Source: Acheta domesticus (lineage: Eukaryota > Arthropoda > Insecta > Orthoptera > Gryllidae). From it: 64,000 nucleotides of DNA. Location of the stretch: contig JAHLJT010000631.1 in the NCBI GenBank assembly GCA_031308135.1, forward strand, positions 192,292,281 to 192,356,280, in the 5' to 3' direction. Under the pieces are notes generated by a model, which ran no database searches, was not told where the DNA came from, and was given only the letters and a program-made list of their open reading frames with translations. This document shows, one piece after another, positions 11,230 through 22,879 of this stretch (the first letter of the stretch is position 1; each line of letters begins with the position of its first letter). A program made the position numbers and the translations under genes.

Positions 11230-12640
11230 TCCCGATATTCGAGAAAAACTGATCCGGCCATTTTGGTCATTTTTTAAAAAGTTGTTTCAGGACCATTTTT
11301 TCGTCCAAATGTGGTAAATGATGGAATTTTACAACACTGTATTAACGCTTGAAATCGTATTTTACGTTCTGATAACAATAGTTTCCATTATTTTGCAGAA
11401 AAGTGCTTTTTCTGTACATTCTTTCGTGCAAGACAAAAACGCGAAATTTCGCCTAACGACGAAAATTGTCGATTTTGGACCGAATTTCGAATCCGTTGAA
11501 AATCAATTTCCCATCCCGTAATCGCATGAAGAGTTCACTCCTAATATCCGTTTTTCAAACAGATTGTTAGTTTTCCAGACATTCGCAAAAAACTGAACTT
11601 GCCATTTGGGTCATTTTTTAAATATTCGTTTCAGGGCGCATATCTCGTCCAAATGAGGTAAAGAATGGAATTTTCCAACGCTGTATTAAAGTTTGAATTC
11701 GTGTTTTACTTCCTGAACAGAAATGGATTGCATAATTTTTCAGAACAATGCTTTTTCTTTCCATTCTTTCGTTCAAGCCAAACACGCAAAATTTCGTCGA
11801 TCGACGAAAATTGTCGATTTTGGACGAAATATCAAATCCGCCTAAAATAAATTTCCTAGCCCGGAATCGCATGGCGAGTTCACTGGTGAAATCCGTTTTT
11901 TCACTGATTTTTAGTTTTCCAAAAAATCGCGAAAACTGATCTTACCATTTGGGTAATTTTTTTATAAATTCGTTTCAGGGCTCATTTCTTGTCCAAATGC
12001 GGTAAATAATGGAATTTTTCAACACTATATGGAAGTTTGAAATTAAATTTTACTTCCTGAATAGAAATAGTTTGCATAATTTTGTAGAAAATTGCATTTT
12101 CTGCATATTTTCTCGCGCAAGCCAAAAACGCAAAATTTTGATCGACGAAAATTGTCGATTTCGCACGGAATCTGGAATCCGCTGAAAATCAATATCCCAG
12201 CCCGGAATCGAATGGCGAGTTCACTGGTCTAATCCGTTTTTCAAACAGATTGTTAGTGTTCCAGAAATTCGCGAATACCTGAACCGGCCACTTTCAGTCA
12301 TTTTTTTTCAGGGCTTATTTCTCGTCCAAATGCGGTAAATATTGGAATTTTTCAGATCTCTATAAAAGTTTGAAATCGTATTTTACTTCCTAAATAGAAA
12401 TATTTTTCATAATTTTTCAGAAAAGTGCATTTTCTGCCCATTTTCTCGTGCAAGCCAAAAACGCAAAATTTCGACGATCGACGAAAATTGTCGATTTCGG
12501 ACGGAATCTCGATTCCGCTGAAAACCAATATCCCATCCCGGAATCGAATGGCGAGTTCACTGGTGAAATCCGTTTTTCAAACATTGTTATTTTTTCAGAA
12601 ATTTGCGAAAAACTGAACCGGCCAATTTTAGTCATTTTTA
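11230..12640. repeat. Tandem array of four units of about 340 bp
   Basis: The marker CGTCCAAATG(C/T)GGTAAA recurs at 11302, 11646, 11990 and 12323, giving periods of 344, 344 and 333 bp. Each unit also contains a CGACGAAAATTGTCGATTT hairpin and the block GAATCGnATGGCGAGTTCACTGGT. Units differ by roughly 10-15 percent by eye. The array ends exactly where a truncated reverse transcriptase reading frame begins (12640). The open frames within it follow the repeat and are not convincing genes. Confidence 0.85.
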
Positions 12641-14432
12641 AAGGTAAATTATTGGCTTTTTTGAAAAATGTTCTGCAACATAGATATCTGAGTGTACACA
12701 TGTTTGATAAAATATCAACACGCAGGGAAATGATGAATGGCCTCCCTCAGGGCTTAGTTATTCGTGCGATTTTATTTTTGATCGCAATTAATGAAATAAG
12801 CAGTATTATTGAAGCTCCAAGTACATTATTTTTCTTCTCTGATGATATTTTTATTGTATGCTGTGGTAAATATCTCCGAATAACAACTAAAATAATGCAA
12901 GAAAACTTGAACAAAATTCAAACTTTGGCAAGTTCTTCTGGTTTCTCCCGTTCAAGAACCAAATCTAAATTCGTTATTATCTGCAGAAACTCAAAAATTT
13001 TAAATGAAAATCCTACCCTCTTAATTGGAGATCACCAAATTCGTAGAATGTATTCTTGTAAAATCTTGGGCATGACCTTTGACCAAAAGCACACATGGAA
13101 GGACCACATTTCCCTGCTAAAAATCTAATGCACATCCAGGCTGAACATACTGAAGATATTAGCTTCTCGAAAATGGGGTGCAGAATGGAGGTGTTTAATT
13201 AATGCTTATCGTGACATTATTCATGCCAAATTAGAGAACTGAAGTGTAATCTATAGCTCAGCAAACAAATCTACCCTGCAGACGCTGGACCCTATTATAA
13301 ACTCAGCATGTCGAATAAGTTTAGGTGCCTTTAAGTCAAGCCCTAGCAACAGCCTTATTGTAGAAGCAGGATTTCTCCCCTCACGATTTGCACCGTAAAC
13401 AATTATGTTTTGAAATTGGCTACTCGATTTTGAATTCCTCAATTAATCCGACCGTTAAATATATCTTCAGCCCTATTAAAACAGATTACCATTCAATCCA
13501 TGTGAATTATCCAAAACCACTTACGGAAAGAATCCCAACTTATCAAGATGAATTGAATATTGAAACCCCTCGCATTCTACAGAGAAGGATTCATCCCATC
13601 CCCCATTGGCAGTCTTTTAAACCTGCTGTTAATATAATGATTGCACAGATTTCTAAATCTGTAATCTCTCCAAAAATTTTTTCATCCCATCTGAATTCTC
13701 TTTATGAAGACTACAGTGATTTAGAAAAAAGTATATACGGATGGATCAAAGTATGAAAACAAAGCGGGTTGAGCAACTGTTTCCGCAACCCCTCAGAATA
13801 CTTATAAATTCAGGTTACCGAAATATTTTTCTAGCTTGTCTTGCGAAGCCTGGGCCATTCTTAAAGCCATTAGTCTCCCATAATAAAGAAAACCGTAAAA
13901 GAATGATTCATTCAGACTCTTTGGCTACCTTGAATGCAATTGTCAACAGATCCTTTAAAAATCCCATAATCCAAAGAGTACAAGAACTTTTATTTACCCA
14001 AGTAAACAACGGCACATTCATCTCTATAGTTTGGATCCCAGCACATAGAGGTAAAGAAGGGAATGAAAAGTAGATAAAGCGGATAAAGAAGCAACTTCAT
14101 TACCACCAACGGACATGAGTGAAAAGGGAATTTTCTCTTATATGAAAGTATACCTAAAAAATTATGGTTACGAAACAGTGGAATGAAAAATTGCTGACTA
14201 GCTTCTCCCAACTTCGCCTCTAAGAAAATCTGTTATCGAACACGTTCCCCTACCCTCCAGCTCACTAGATTCCAACAAGTCCAAATTATCAGACTACTCA
14301 TTGGCCACTTCAGTCTCTCCCACATTCATCTAATAACAAAACTGACCCATTACCCTGTCCTAAATGTGGATCCCAAGTATCTACACCTCACAGTATTCTG
14401 TAGTGCCCTGATTTAGCCCATATACGACAGTC
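12640..14432 (+). mobile_element. 5'-truncated non-LTR retrotransposon (RT thumb to RNase H and C-terminal zinc finger), inactive
   Basis: Pieces appear in successive frames. RT palm: GLPQGLVI (about 12742) and FFSDDIF (about 12832), the latter in place of the usual FADD box. Thumb: CKILGMTFDQKHTWKDH (about 13053). Then a connection region (13388-13756) and an RNase H domain (SDSLATLNAI at about 13915, WIPAHRGKEGNEK at about 14033 with its Asp/His features). Last comes a terminal CPKC...HSI...C motif (about 14358). An RNase H placed after the RT is a feature of I/R1/LOA-type LINEs. Frameshifts near 13128, 13756 and 14070 and the missing endonuclease and RT start make it dead. Its 5' break coincides with the tandem array. 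Confidence 0.85.
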
Positions 14433-14433
14433 C

Positions 14434-14690
14434 TTAACCCTCTCATGCATGATTTTTAAATTTCCATCCAAATTTTTTTCCAGGATATACTTCAAGAAAA
14501 TGGCTTTCTTTATCATACTACAGCGTTAGATTGGTCGAATATTCATTGCTAATGATAAAAAATATGCGTCTTCATATGTGGACACCATGCACGAATTAAC
14601 TTTGGATAATAACAATACATGATCATATCGTGCGTGGTGTCCTCATGTGAGGACGTATCTTACGGGGTAATTTACAATCTGAAATCAAAT
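14434..14690 (+). mobile_element. Possible piggyBac-like terminus
   Basis: TTAA at 14434-14437 is followed by CCCTCTCATGCATGA. piggyBac-type elements insert at TTAA and begin with C-runs. A palindromic GTCCTCATGTGAGGAC lies at about 14638. I found no partner end or transposase. Confidence 0.2.
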
Positions 14691-14879
14691 AAATTTTATA
14701 TTTTCAAAAGTTTTATTCTAAATGAAAATTTTCAAAACATTTTGGACACAATGGCTATTTGCACTTTTTACAAATACACTGTGTTTTCATAGTACATGTA
14801 CTTGCTCTACATCTATTTGCATTTTCCATGGCAGTGACCAATGCTATCAACACACCTTTTTGATGCTACGTTATGAGTT

Positions 14880-14933
14880 TTATATATATATATATATATA
14901 TATACTATATATATATATACACACACACACACA

Positions 14934-14977
<44 letters not shown>

Positions 14978-14984
14978 TATATAA
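14880..14984. repeat. (TA)n/(AC)n compound microsatellite
   Basis: A dinucleotide run of TA, interrupted by an AC stretch at about 14920-14932. The open frames through it on both strands are artefacts of the repeat. Confidence 0.95.
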
Positions 14985-16160
14985 CAAATGCCATCAAATG
15001 ATTGTTTTCTAATTTAAACACGAATAAAAACGGGTTTTTCACCGTAAGTATGTACCATGTGGATATTTCAACCCAATATTTTGAAAATACCTGCAACCTC
15101 GCGGGTTGTTTGTTTTTTCCCTATCAGTTGTGGCGGGTAATTGATCTGTTGTTCAAAACAATCTTGAAATAAAGTCGAGAATAGTTTTTGGGAAATATGA
15201 ATAGTTTTTTCGTAAATATGCATGAAATATAGTCAGTATTTAAAACAATTATTTTCTCATAAACGGCTTCCAGTTTTTGTCCTTGAACAAGGTTGCACAT
15301 TTTTAAAAATTGCGGAGGTTCCATTTTTAGATGAACAGCCTATAGTTTAGACAATTGTAAAAATTAATATTCCAAAAAATTAACACATCAATACTGCCAA
15401 TATTCACGTTTAGAGACTTTTTCCGTTAATAAAAATATTTTCTAAAATATAGATCTTCAAATAAGATCATGAACCACTTTTAAAAAAATTGTTTTTGCAT
15501 GATTTTTGCGTACAATTCATGCAGGATATGCTTTTCTCCAAAAATGGCTCAAAATGTTTGTTTTAATTTTTCTCAAATGTAGGAAAGGACGCTTATAAAA
15601 ATTACCCAGGTCGAATTGTCGTTTTAATTCGATGTATTTTCGAAAACTAACAGTTTTTCGGTGTTTTTCTAAAGCTGCTATGTTGAATATAGTTAGTTTT
15701 TCATAATGAAATATCTTCTACGAAACTAAATCTTTAAATAGTTTAAAATTTGTGGAGAAGTGAGTTTTTTTTTTTGAGTAGTTTAGCTAATGTAGCACAA
15801 TATGTTTATCATAAAAGCTAGTAATATTGTGTATTAAATATATTTCTATGTAGGAGAGGTCAGGATGCTTATCGAAGTGAAACACACCGTTACTATCAGC
15901 AGACAGGACACAGAGCACGCCTTGCCCATTCTGTCGAGAAGAACCAAAAATGAACGATACCTACAATTCGAATCCTTGAGAGAGATCTACGAATAAATTT
16001 CCCAAGCAGAAATGGAGGGCGTGTGCTCCTAGACCTTGAAAGCAAGCCAGCAATGGCGATCAATAATAGAATGCATTTTGTCCAGCTCTAAACTGACAGG
16101 AAAGACAGTAACTCTTTTTAGTCTTAGACATATAGAAGAGAAAAAGCGCAATATTTTACT
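14985..16160. other. AT-rich non-coding DNA
   Basis: No gene was recognised. Some phrases (CTCAAAAATGGCTC type, about 15536-15560) are reminiscent of the internal units of the hairpin-ended repeat, so diverged repeat DNA is likely. Confidence 0.4.
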
Positions 16161-16189
16161 TCGTACTTGACTTGGGACTCCTTTCTGCA

Positions 16190-16400
16190 ATGACGGGGAG
16201 TGATACGGGGAGGGGGAATGATTGCGTCGCGGCCGCGGGGCGAAGGTGCACGTTCACGCGCATGCGCAGGACTTGGGACGCCGCGCCGCGGCCGGAAAGG
16301 GAACCAGTTGATGCGATGAGAAAGAAGCGCAGCAGACGGCGCCACAGCGGGCGAGGGCGCGTCCATTACTGCGTTTTAGGGTCGTGGTCATTGCCACGGC
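16190..16400. promoter_or_regulatory. Small CpG island with an NRF-1-type palindrome
   Basis: GC-rich, CpG-rich sequence contains GCGCATGCGCAGG at about 16258, matching the NRF-1 consensus of a TGCGCATGCGCA palindrome. Short open frames on both strands have no domain. It could be a promoter of an unannotated transcript or the end of a mobile element. No TATA box or start context was evident. Confidence 0.35.
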
Positions 16401-16910
16401 TAAGTGCTGAACTTGGACTTCAACCACAGCCACGGAACACGAGGTGAGGGTAGTGCGCTCCATTCATCTATACTTCAATGTAATTAGAGTGACTCCTGAC
16501 AGCATCAGCTGGACGTTGTTATTCAGTCGGGAGCTTCGTCACGAATTAAATTTTGGGTCTGGATGAACAACCTCACAGCTAACGATGTGTCAGAAGTCAC
16601 CCTATTCAAATCGAAATGTACGGCTGGCGCTTCACAACTGTCATTTGGCGCACCTCAACTACAACTGTCACGGCGGTGAGCGGACAAACGCTTTCATTTG
16701 GCATCCGGTGGTGAAGTTTTCCAGGATCATTTCTGCATTAGCTAGTTGTAAATAATTTACTATCGGAAGCATTGGAGCGAACTTTACATTTTAGTAAGAC
16801 ACACTCTGTAAGAAAGCTATTGAGAAATGTTGCACAATATCCATGGCGTATTAAAATGCCACGCGAAGAATTCCAGAAATAAACTTATTATTTCTTTAAA
16901 GTGCTAATAA

Positions 16911-17163
16911 ACCGAGCGAAATAGCTCAGTGTTTGCGCGCTGGATTCGCAATCGGGAGGTCCGGGTTTGATCCCCGGGCCGGCCATTTTGACTGAGGTTT
17001 TCGTGGTTTCCCTTGGTCATAAAACTAATAGCTGGGATAGTTCCAAAAAACCCACGAACACCTCCCGTCATCATCCGAGTCCCTTCTTCCCTCGTCATCG
17101 CCTAACCAATAATAATAATAATAATAATAATAATATATAATAATTAATAATAATAATAATAAA
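16911..17163 (+). mobile_element. tRNA-derived SINE with (AAT)n tail
   Basis: The head carries an A box (TAGCTCAGTGT, 16922-16932) and a B box (GGTTTGATCCC, 16964-16974). The body begins with the ACTGAGGTTTTCGTGGTTTCCC-like block (about 16990), a phrase I know from many insect SINEs. The tail is an (AAT)n run at 17108-17162. Its tail is the same motif that borders the Dong-type LINEs at the end of the window, which suggests, as inference, mobilisation by such a LINE. Confidence 0.85.
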
Positions 17164-17259
17164 ATTGCTTTATTTGGCACAGCTCACATTTTGCGCTAAG
17201 TATTGTAGAAGCACCGACAGTCCCTGTTGTTGCATCCGAACATTTTGATTGCAGTACGG

Positions 17260-17400
17260 AGCCCTTAAGGCCCATTCACAATGCAGACGTAAACATAAGC
17301 ATAGCGTTAACATAAAAGTTAGGACAACGTTTATAAGCGGACTCATTCACAATGCTTTCGCATAAGCATAACGCATAAGATGTTAACTTAAGGCTAAATG
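17260..17400. repeat. Repeated CATTCACAATG motif, probable MITE fragment
   Basis: GGCCCATTCACAATGC at about 17269 and ACTCATTCACAATGC at about 17341 are each followed by related CGTAAACATAAGCATA / GCATAAGCATAACGCAT sequence. This looks like a duplicated or folded end of a small DNA element. No coding. Confidence 0.35.
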
Positions 17401-17619
17401 TACCGACACTAGTTCAATTTGTCGCCACCACGTGGCAGCACCAAGTTTAGTGAATTTTACTTTACCGATTACGTCTGAACAAATGGTCCGATTTTCGATC
17501 TGTAAACGGCATTTGACTCCTGTTTATAATAGAATTTACGCTACGAAGACCCTTTTTTCCAAAAAAAACTAGCAGAAACCTCGATTTTTAAAATTTTTCT
17601 CGTACTTCCGGGAACAATT

Positions 17620-18350
17620 TCAAAAATGTGGGCTTATAGCCGCGATGGCGACCACGCTTCCAGAATCCAACGCCGTGTCAAACATGCAAATCGGATAAAT
17701 AGGAGCGACGGTAAGTGAAATTTCGAAAAACACCTCACCCCACTCCCCCTTCCCCTTCCACGCCGCCGGGACATTGTTGGCCGGCGGCGCGGTCACGCCG
17801 GCACGGCGAGCCGGGCGGCGGCCGCCGCGGCGCGGCGACGGGCAACAAGGCTGAACTTTCGGGGGCAGCAAGCCAGACACCCCGTCACTTCGTTGATGCT
17901 TCCGTACTTCGCATCTCAAGATATTTTCCCCACATATGAAACTAGTGATGCTGTAATAGGGGTAACGGTCTCGTATCATCTTTAATAGTAGTATAAAACT
18001 ATTACCTTATTCACATATTCCATCTTCCTTCGAATACCATCATAAGAATGTCTGAGGTATCACTCAAACACCGATCCCGCTTTGGTGCTGATTTCAAAAA
18101 GAAAAAAATCGAACTAATTGCGTAAATATCACCCACATTCCATCTCCTCACATCGTATTTTAGATATATTGTTACTTCTAAGATCTTCCATTACCTATTT
18201 CACTACCGGAAAAAACAAGCGGAGATAACGCAAGAGCTCTTTTATCCTACGATTCGATTTATCATTTCAAAACGGCGTTTGTCACCTTGATAGAATTCAC
18301 CTGGTTAATCCTTTTTCCAGTAAAATAACCGAATCGAATTTTTAAAACGT
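17620..18350 (-). repeat. GC-cored repeat, copy 1 (inverted relative to 22880-23268)
   Basis: The segment 18085-18345, read on the minus strand, matches 23005-23268 on the plus strand at about 90 percent by eye, including GGATTAACCAGGTGAATTCT and CTCCGCTTGTTTTTTCCGGT. Beyond the shared part this copy continues through a very GC-rich core (17760-17850, CCGCGCCGCGGCGGCCGCC type) to CTATTTATCCGATTT. That phrase is also present just before the second copy starts, suggesting head-to-tail units. The minus-strand open frame 17620-17979 has no known domain. Confidence 0.7.
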
Positions 18351-19018
18351 TTTCGTACTTTAGGACCAATTGCACATACTTTCTCATAGTAATCTAATAT
18401 CTTTGGTCTGTGCCAGTTTTACCATCTTTCCCCATCTTCTGACATCTTGCTGACATCTATCGCCGCCCAAAATACATTTTTTGAACTTTTCTCATTTTTC
18501 AGCTTCTTAATGGTAGATACGAAATATTACTTTTAGGATATTAAAGAAGAGTAATACTTCTTCCTATATAGGAATTTTCATTGATAAATTTGGAGCCGCT
18601 CTTAAGAAAATGGCGTTTAAGCGTTACTGTAAATGCGAAAATGGAAGCTTCGGAATTTTCACAAGAATCTTTCGAGTTTTCGAACAACTTCATTTGGTGA
18701 CATTTAAAGCACTTCTACTCACAAATGTAATAATGTATAAAATTTCTGGAAATGTGAATATTAATGGCCGTGAGAGACACTTAAAATACATTTATTATTT
18801 TTTGAAAAATCAAAAAAATACAGCCAAATTAATTTGATGTTAACTTAAAGAATGCAAATAGCATTCGTACGAAAAGTTTGAAGAAGCAATTTGAGAAAAT
18901 GGCGTTTGAACATTTGTGCAATTCGGAAGTTTCAGTTCATTTTCACAGAAAACATCTGAGTTGTCGAGGAACTTTTAAGACATAATGTAAAGCACATGTA
19001 CTCGTAAATGTAATAGTA

Positions 19019-19156
19019 GGGAGTTTTTGCACCCTCGAACGTTACGTACTATCGATCTTCTGCTCATTCGCAGTGCAAGTTTCGCATCACTTTGGTGCAT
19101 CTACGCATGCGCAAAAGATCGATAGTACTTAACGTCTCGAGGTGGCAAAAGTTCCC
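19019..19156. mobile_element. TA-flanked MITE with 40-bp inverted ends
   Basis: It begins GGGAGTTTTTGCACC and ends GGTGGCAAAAGTTCCC, and the inverted homology runs inward through TACTATCGATCTT. It is flanked by TA on both sides. The homologous unit of the neighbouring HER copy (about 21355) has the uninterrupted site TAATAATGTGAACAAATC, which confirms the insertion boundaries. TA duplication suggests the Tc1/mariner superfamily. Confidence 0.8.
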
Positions 19157-19641
19157 TAATATGAACAAATCGCCGTTAAAGACAATATTTACTAAATGAA
19201 AGGCTAGTCAAAGAATTACATTTTTGTAAGTTTTTGAAAAAACAAAGGAATAGAGCAATATGGCGTTTATGTCATCTCAGAGTACATTAGGTACTATCCT
19301 TTCCAAAGTTTAAGGAAAAAAGTTGAAGTCGATTTTGAGAAAATCTGTTCTTGTAATTTTTAAAATTGCACAAATTACCCTCAATATTGCGCGAAAACTA
19401 CTAAAAATTTCAAAAAATGTGCATGACCTTATTGAAAGAACTAAGTATGGAGAACAAATATAATTTTAAGGAAAATCTCTATCTTCAATTTTGTAGTTGT
19501 AGGAAGACGCTGAAAAAAATTCGAACTTTTGCAATTTTCCCAAATCAGTCAGCAATGAAAATAAGAGCTATGCCACCTTGAGTGTATTTTACTTTATTCT
19601 TACAATTAATTTAAGGAACAGTATTTGGAGTAATTTTTGAT

Positions 19642-20285
19642 TGATTGTTAGTGATTTTGGGCGCGTCAACTGCTTTGGTCATTAGTCCCGTAAGTGCAAT
19701 GCAGTTTATGTCATCGTGAGGTGGAAGAGATGTTGCCCGCTATGCCGATGGCGAGATCCGGCGCTGACCTTCCGTCCACTAGCGGGGCTTCCCAACCAGG
19801 TATCTGCCACCAGCGGGGCACCACCCCCAGCCGGGACAAGCTCTAAATCACGACCGATTTACCTGTCGGCTTGCCGGGTTCTTCTTAACAAGGTATCTCC
19901 CACAGCAGTGCACGGCCCACAGCCGGGACAAGTTCCAATCCTCCCACTGGTCTCCCAGCATATATGTAGTGTTGTGCAAGTTTGTGTGTGTGTGGTGTGT
20001 GGAAGATAGGACAAGGAGAGGTAAGGAAATATCGGCGCTGAGGTCCGTTTGTTAGGGTATTTCTCCGGCATTCGTTTGATGTTTGCTCGGAGGAAACACG
20101 GGAAATTTCCAATCAGAGCAGCCGGTCGCTAGAATTTTCCTCCAGACATCGGTTGAATTCTACATATTAACTGACAATGCTAGTGTGAAAAATCCTGCCA
20201 CCGTCGGGACTCGAAACCTAGCACCTCTCGGTCAGAGGCATGCAGTGACATCAGTTGATGCACTGAGCCACCTATCCTGGTTGAC
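19642..20285 (-). mobile_element. tRNA-derived SINE, minus strand, 9-bp target duplication
   Basis: Read on the minus strand, the head at about 20280-20200 has an A box (TGGCTCAGTGCATC) and a B box (GGTTTCGAGTCCC, complement of 20206-20218). The body ends in GGGACTAATGACCAAAGCAG and a CAATCAATCA tail. The direct repeat ATTTTTGAT flanks it at 19633-19641 and 20286-20294. The interrupted host sequence is the HER, whose reading resumes cleanly after the insertion. Over 600 bp is long for a SINE, so two elements could be joined. Confidence 0.7.
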
Positions 20286-20625
20286 ATTTTTGATGAAAAT
20301 GTTGAAAATGTCCCATGGGGCTTAATAAAAAGTATCTCCAAAATTAATGAATGTTTTTAAAAACGCAGAACTTCGACTCAGACCAGATCGAAGGGGTTTA
20401 TTCAGTTGGGTCAAAATTACTACCACATAGTTTAGGCGCTAGTGGTGTTCACATACGCCCAGACAGGCAGCACAGACAGATGGACGGACGAACGGTAACG
20501 TTAAAAGTCAAACACACCATACACCCTTCGGATCCAGGGGACCCCAAAAGCGAGTAGTTCCGTTAATATCTCGAAATAGATTTCCGCAGCATTACATAAC
20601 TTTGAGTAACTTAACACGAGAAAGT

Positions 20626-22257
20626 AACTGGTGGTGCTACAGAATGGCACAGACTTTCCCGTATTAGTTTATCAATTTTCCTATAGTCTCAGCCAGCTAT
20701 TCGGACTTTGTCGTAGTAAAATTTACTATTTTGTTGGCATGGGCTAGATTATAGCCTTGCCCCATCTTGCCACCTGCCATTTAATGCACCCAACTTATTT
20801 TTTTAGGTTTTCTCAATTATTCGGTTTCCTAATGGTAGATTCAAAATATTGCTTTAGAAATATTAAAGAAGACTGAAACCTGTCTTTACGACAATTTTCA
20901 TTCATAAACTTGATACCGGTTTTAAGAAAGGGTGTTTTAATAGCGTCTGTGGCAATGTGAAATCATGAAGCCTTTTTCTTCACGAGAATCTTAGAGTTTT
21001 TTTAAAATTGTATTAATTAAGATATTTTTAAGCTCTTTCCTTCACAAATGCAATAATGTTTACAAATCGCTGCAAATGTGCATACAAGGCATGCGAATAT
21101 TTAAAAAATACATTTGTGTAATTTTGAAGAAAACAACCAAAATAATACAACAGAAACTTTTTTGTTTCCTTAGACAGTGCATTTTCGCACTATACGTACA
21201 AAAAACTTTGAACAAAAAATTTGGAACCTTTTCAGAAAAAATTGGAGTTTGAGCGTTTCTGAAATGTTCTGAAAATTTCGAGTTCATTTCCAAAAAAAAT
21301 TTTTAGTTTTCGTGAAAACTGTTAAAATGATATAATTAAACTACGTGTGCTCATAACTCTAATAATGTGAACAAATCACGATAATGTAAATATAAACGAC
21401 GTGAGCAGGCTATTCAAAAAGTTTCATTCTGTGGTTATTTTCGCAAAAAACAAAAGAATAGAGCAAAATAGCGTTTATGTCATCTCTTAAAGTACATTTC
21501 GCAATATCCCTACCAATAGTTTAAAGGGAAAAATGGAGCCGATTTTGAAAAAATCTTGATTTGTTATCTTTTAAAGTTGCATATATTGCACACAAGATTG
21601 CGCCATACCTACAAAAATTGTTTTTAAAAAAATTCATGATCTTAATGAAAGAACTACTTATGTACAACAAATTTCTTAGAAAGGAAAGAGTCTCTATCGT
21701 CAATATTGTAGTTGTAGGAACGCCGAAAAAATTCAAATCTTTTGCAATTTTCGAAAATTCATTATCAGTGAAATCGGACCTAAGCCATGTGATATTTTAT
21801 TCAGTTTTTACGAGACTATACAGTTATAGAAAAAATTTGGAGCCAATATTTGAGCAAATCTTTAAAATATCCGGGGGGCGTTCGTGTAATGTATCTCCAA
21901 AAAGTAATGCCCGTTTTTGAAAATTGTGCAGACTTCGAATGACAGTAGATCGACGCTGTTTTTTGTATATTTTGTTTTTCTTTTCCATTTGGAAAAATTT
22001 GTACGCAGTGGTAAACGCTAGTGTATGTTCACATACACCAGAGACAGCTGACGGACGTTTTTCCGTCAATCACTTTTGTCGGTATTAAGAACGACACCAC
22101 AACATGGATTCCTGGCTACCACCACGAGTTACAGGAAGTAATTTACTATACAACAACACGATTTATTCACATTTTCATTATCAGGACTCGGCTTTGAGAG
22201 TTTTCCTGCACGATATAACTTTCTCTTCGTATGAAGATGAGAAGAGAGATAAAGTAA
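20626..22257 (+). mobile_element. Hairpin-ended repeat (HER), full-length copy
   Basis: This is the reference copy of an unrecognised non-coding family. The 5' end reads AACTGGTGGTGCTACAGAAT followed by GGCACAGACTTTCCCGTAT, with a GTGC...GCAC hairpin. The interior has four diverged units of about 310 bp, marked by a TTTGGAGCCnTTTTTGAGAAAATC phrase at about 20912, 21222, 21534 and 21838. A block near 21950-22060 (AGATCGA...GCTAGTG.TGTTCACA...GACGGACG) and a region with GGATTC.TGGCTACAC lead to the 3' hairpin ACTTTCTCTTC...AAAGT (22218-22255). No long reading frame occurs in any frame. Related copies or fragments are listed throughout the window in both orientations. Confidence 0.7.
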
Positions 22258-22879
22258 AATAAATGTTCACCAATTGGAAATTCTCCATTAATAAAAATAA
22301 TTATTATCGTAACTTTAAAAAGTAACTACTTTTTTGCCTACTGTTTGTTTTATTTCTTTCTATCAGCAATGAAAACAAAAGAGATGCACGTAGAAAACCA
22401 CGTAGACACGAATCAGAGACTCTTTGAAGCACTCTGTTCGAAATCTTTACGTGCAGCACATAGGAATGTCAGCAATTCTGAATTAGTATTAGACAAAATA
22501 TGCTCATGTGCAAAAAATATAAACACATTTAAATAAAAACTATTTTTCAAAAATTAATTAAATTATTTCCGAAATATATTTCCTTCAAGAAAATTTGGTA
22601 ATTTGTGAAAAATACCTTAATAATTAGCAAATAATAAATATACTGTAAGCAGATATTAAATGATCAGCAAAATGTCGTAATACAGTACAAAATTTGTCAA
22701 CGTGAAAATATTAAATATTTTGTTGAGGATAGCAACAGTTCGCTTACATTACGTGAAACATGAGAACAGTAGACAAAACATATTTAATTACATTAGACCC
22801 GGACTTTAGCATGAGATCGACAAGCAGTACCGCGAAAACAGAATTTTGACGTTACTGAAGATCATTTTTTTACATGACT
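22258..22879. other. AT-rich spacer
   Basis: No gene or recognised repeat. The short open frame at 22345-22536 shows no domain. Confidence 0.4.

Larger units (their letters stand above)
18420..20625 (+). mobile_element. Hairpin-ended repeat (HER), upstream member of a tail-to-head pair
   Basis: Sequence homologous to the HER interior starts at about 18420 (5' end truncated or diverged) and ends with the 3' hairpin ACTTT...AAAGT at about 20598-20625, preceded by CCGCAGCATTACATA. It is interrupted by a TA-flanked MITE (19019-19156) and by a SINE (19642-20285). Removing both leaves about 1.4 kb. GGACGGACGAACGG-type repeats lie at about 20480. The next HER starts at the following base. Confidence 0.65.

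Noticed and set aside
14722..15096. Open frames with Ile-Tyr repeats
   Set aside because: Translation of a TA/AC microsatellite.
20580..20630. HER as a Helitron
   Set aside because: Helitrons start with TC and end with CTRR a few bases after the hairpin. HER ends directly in GAAAGTA and starts AACT, so the signature is not met.
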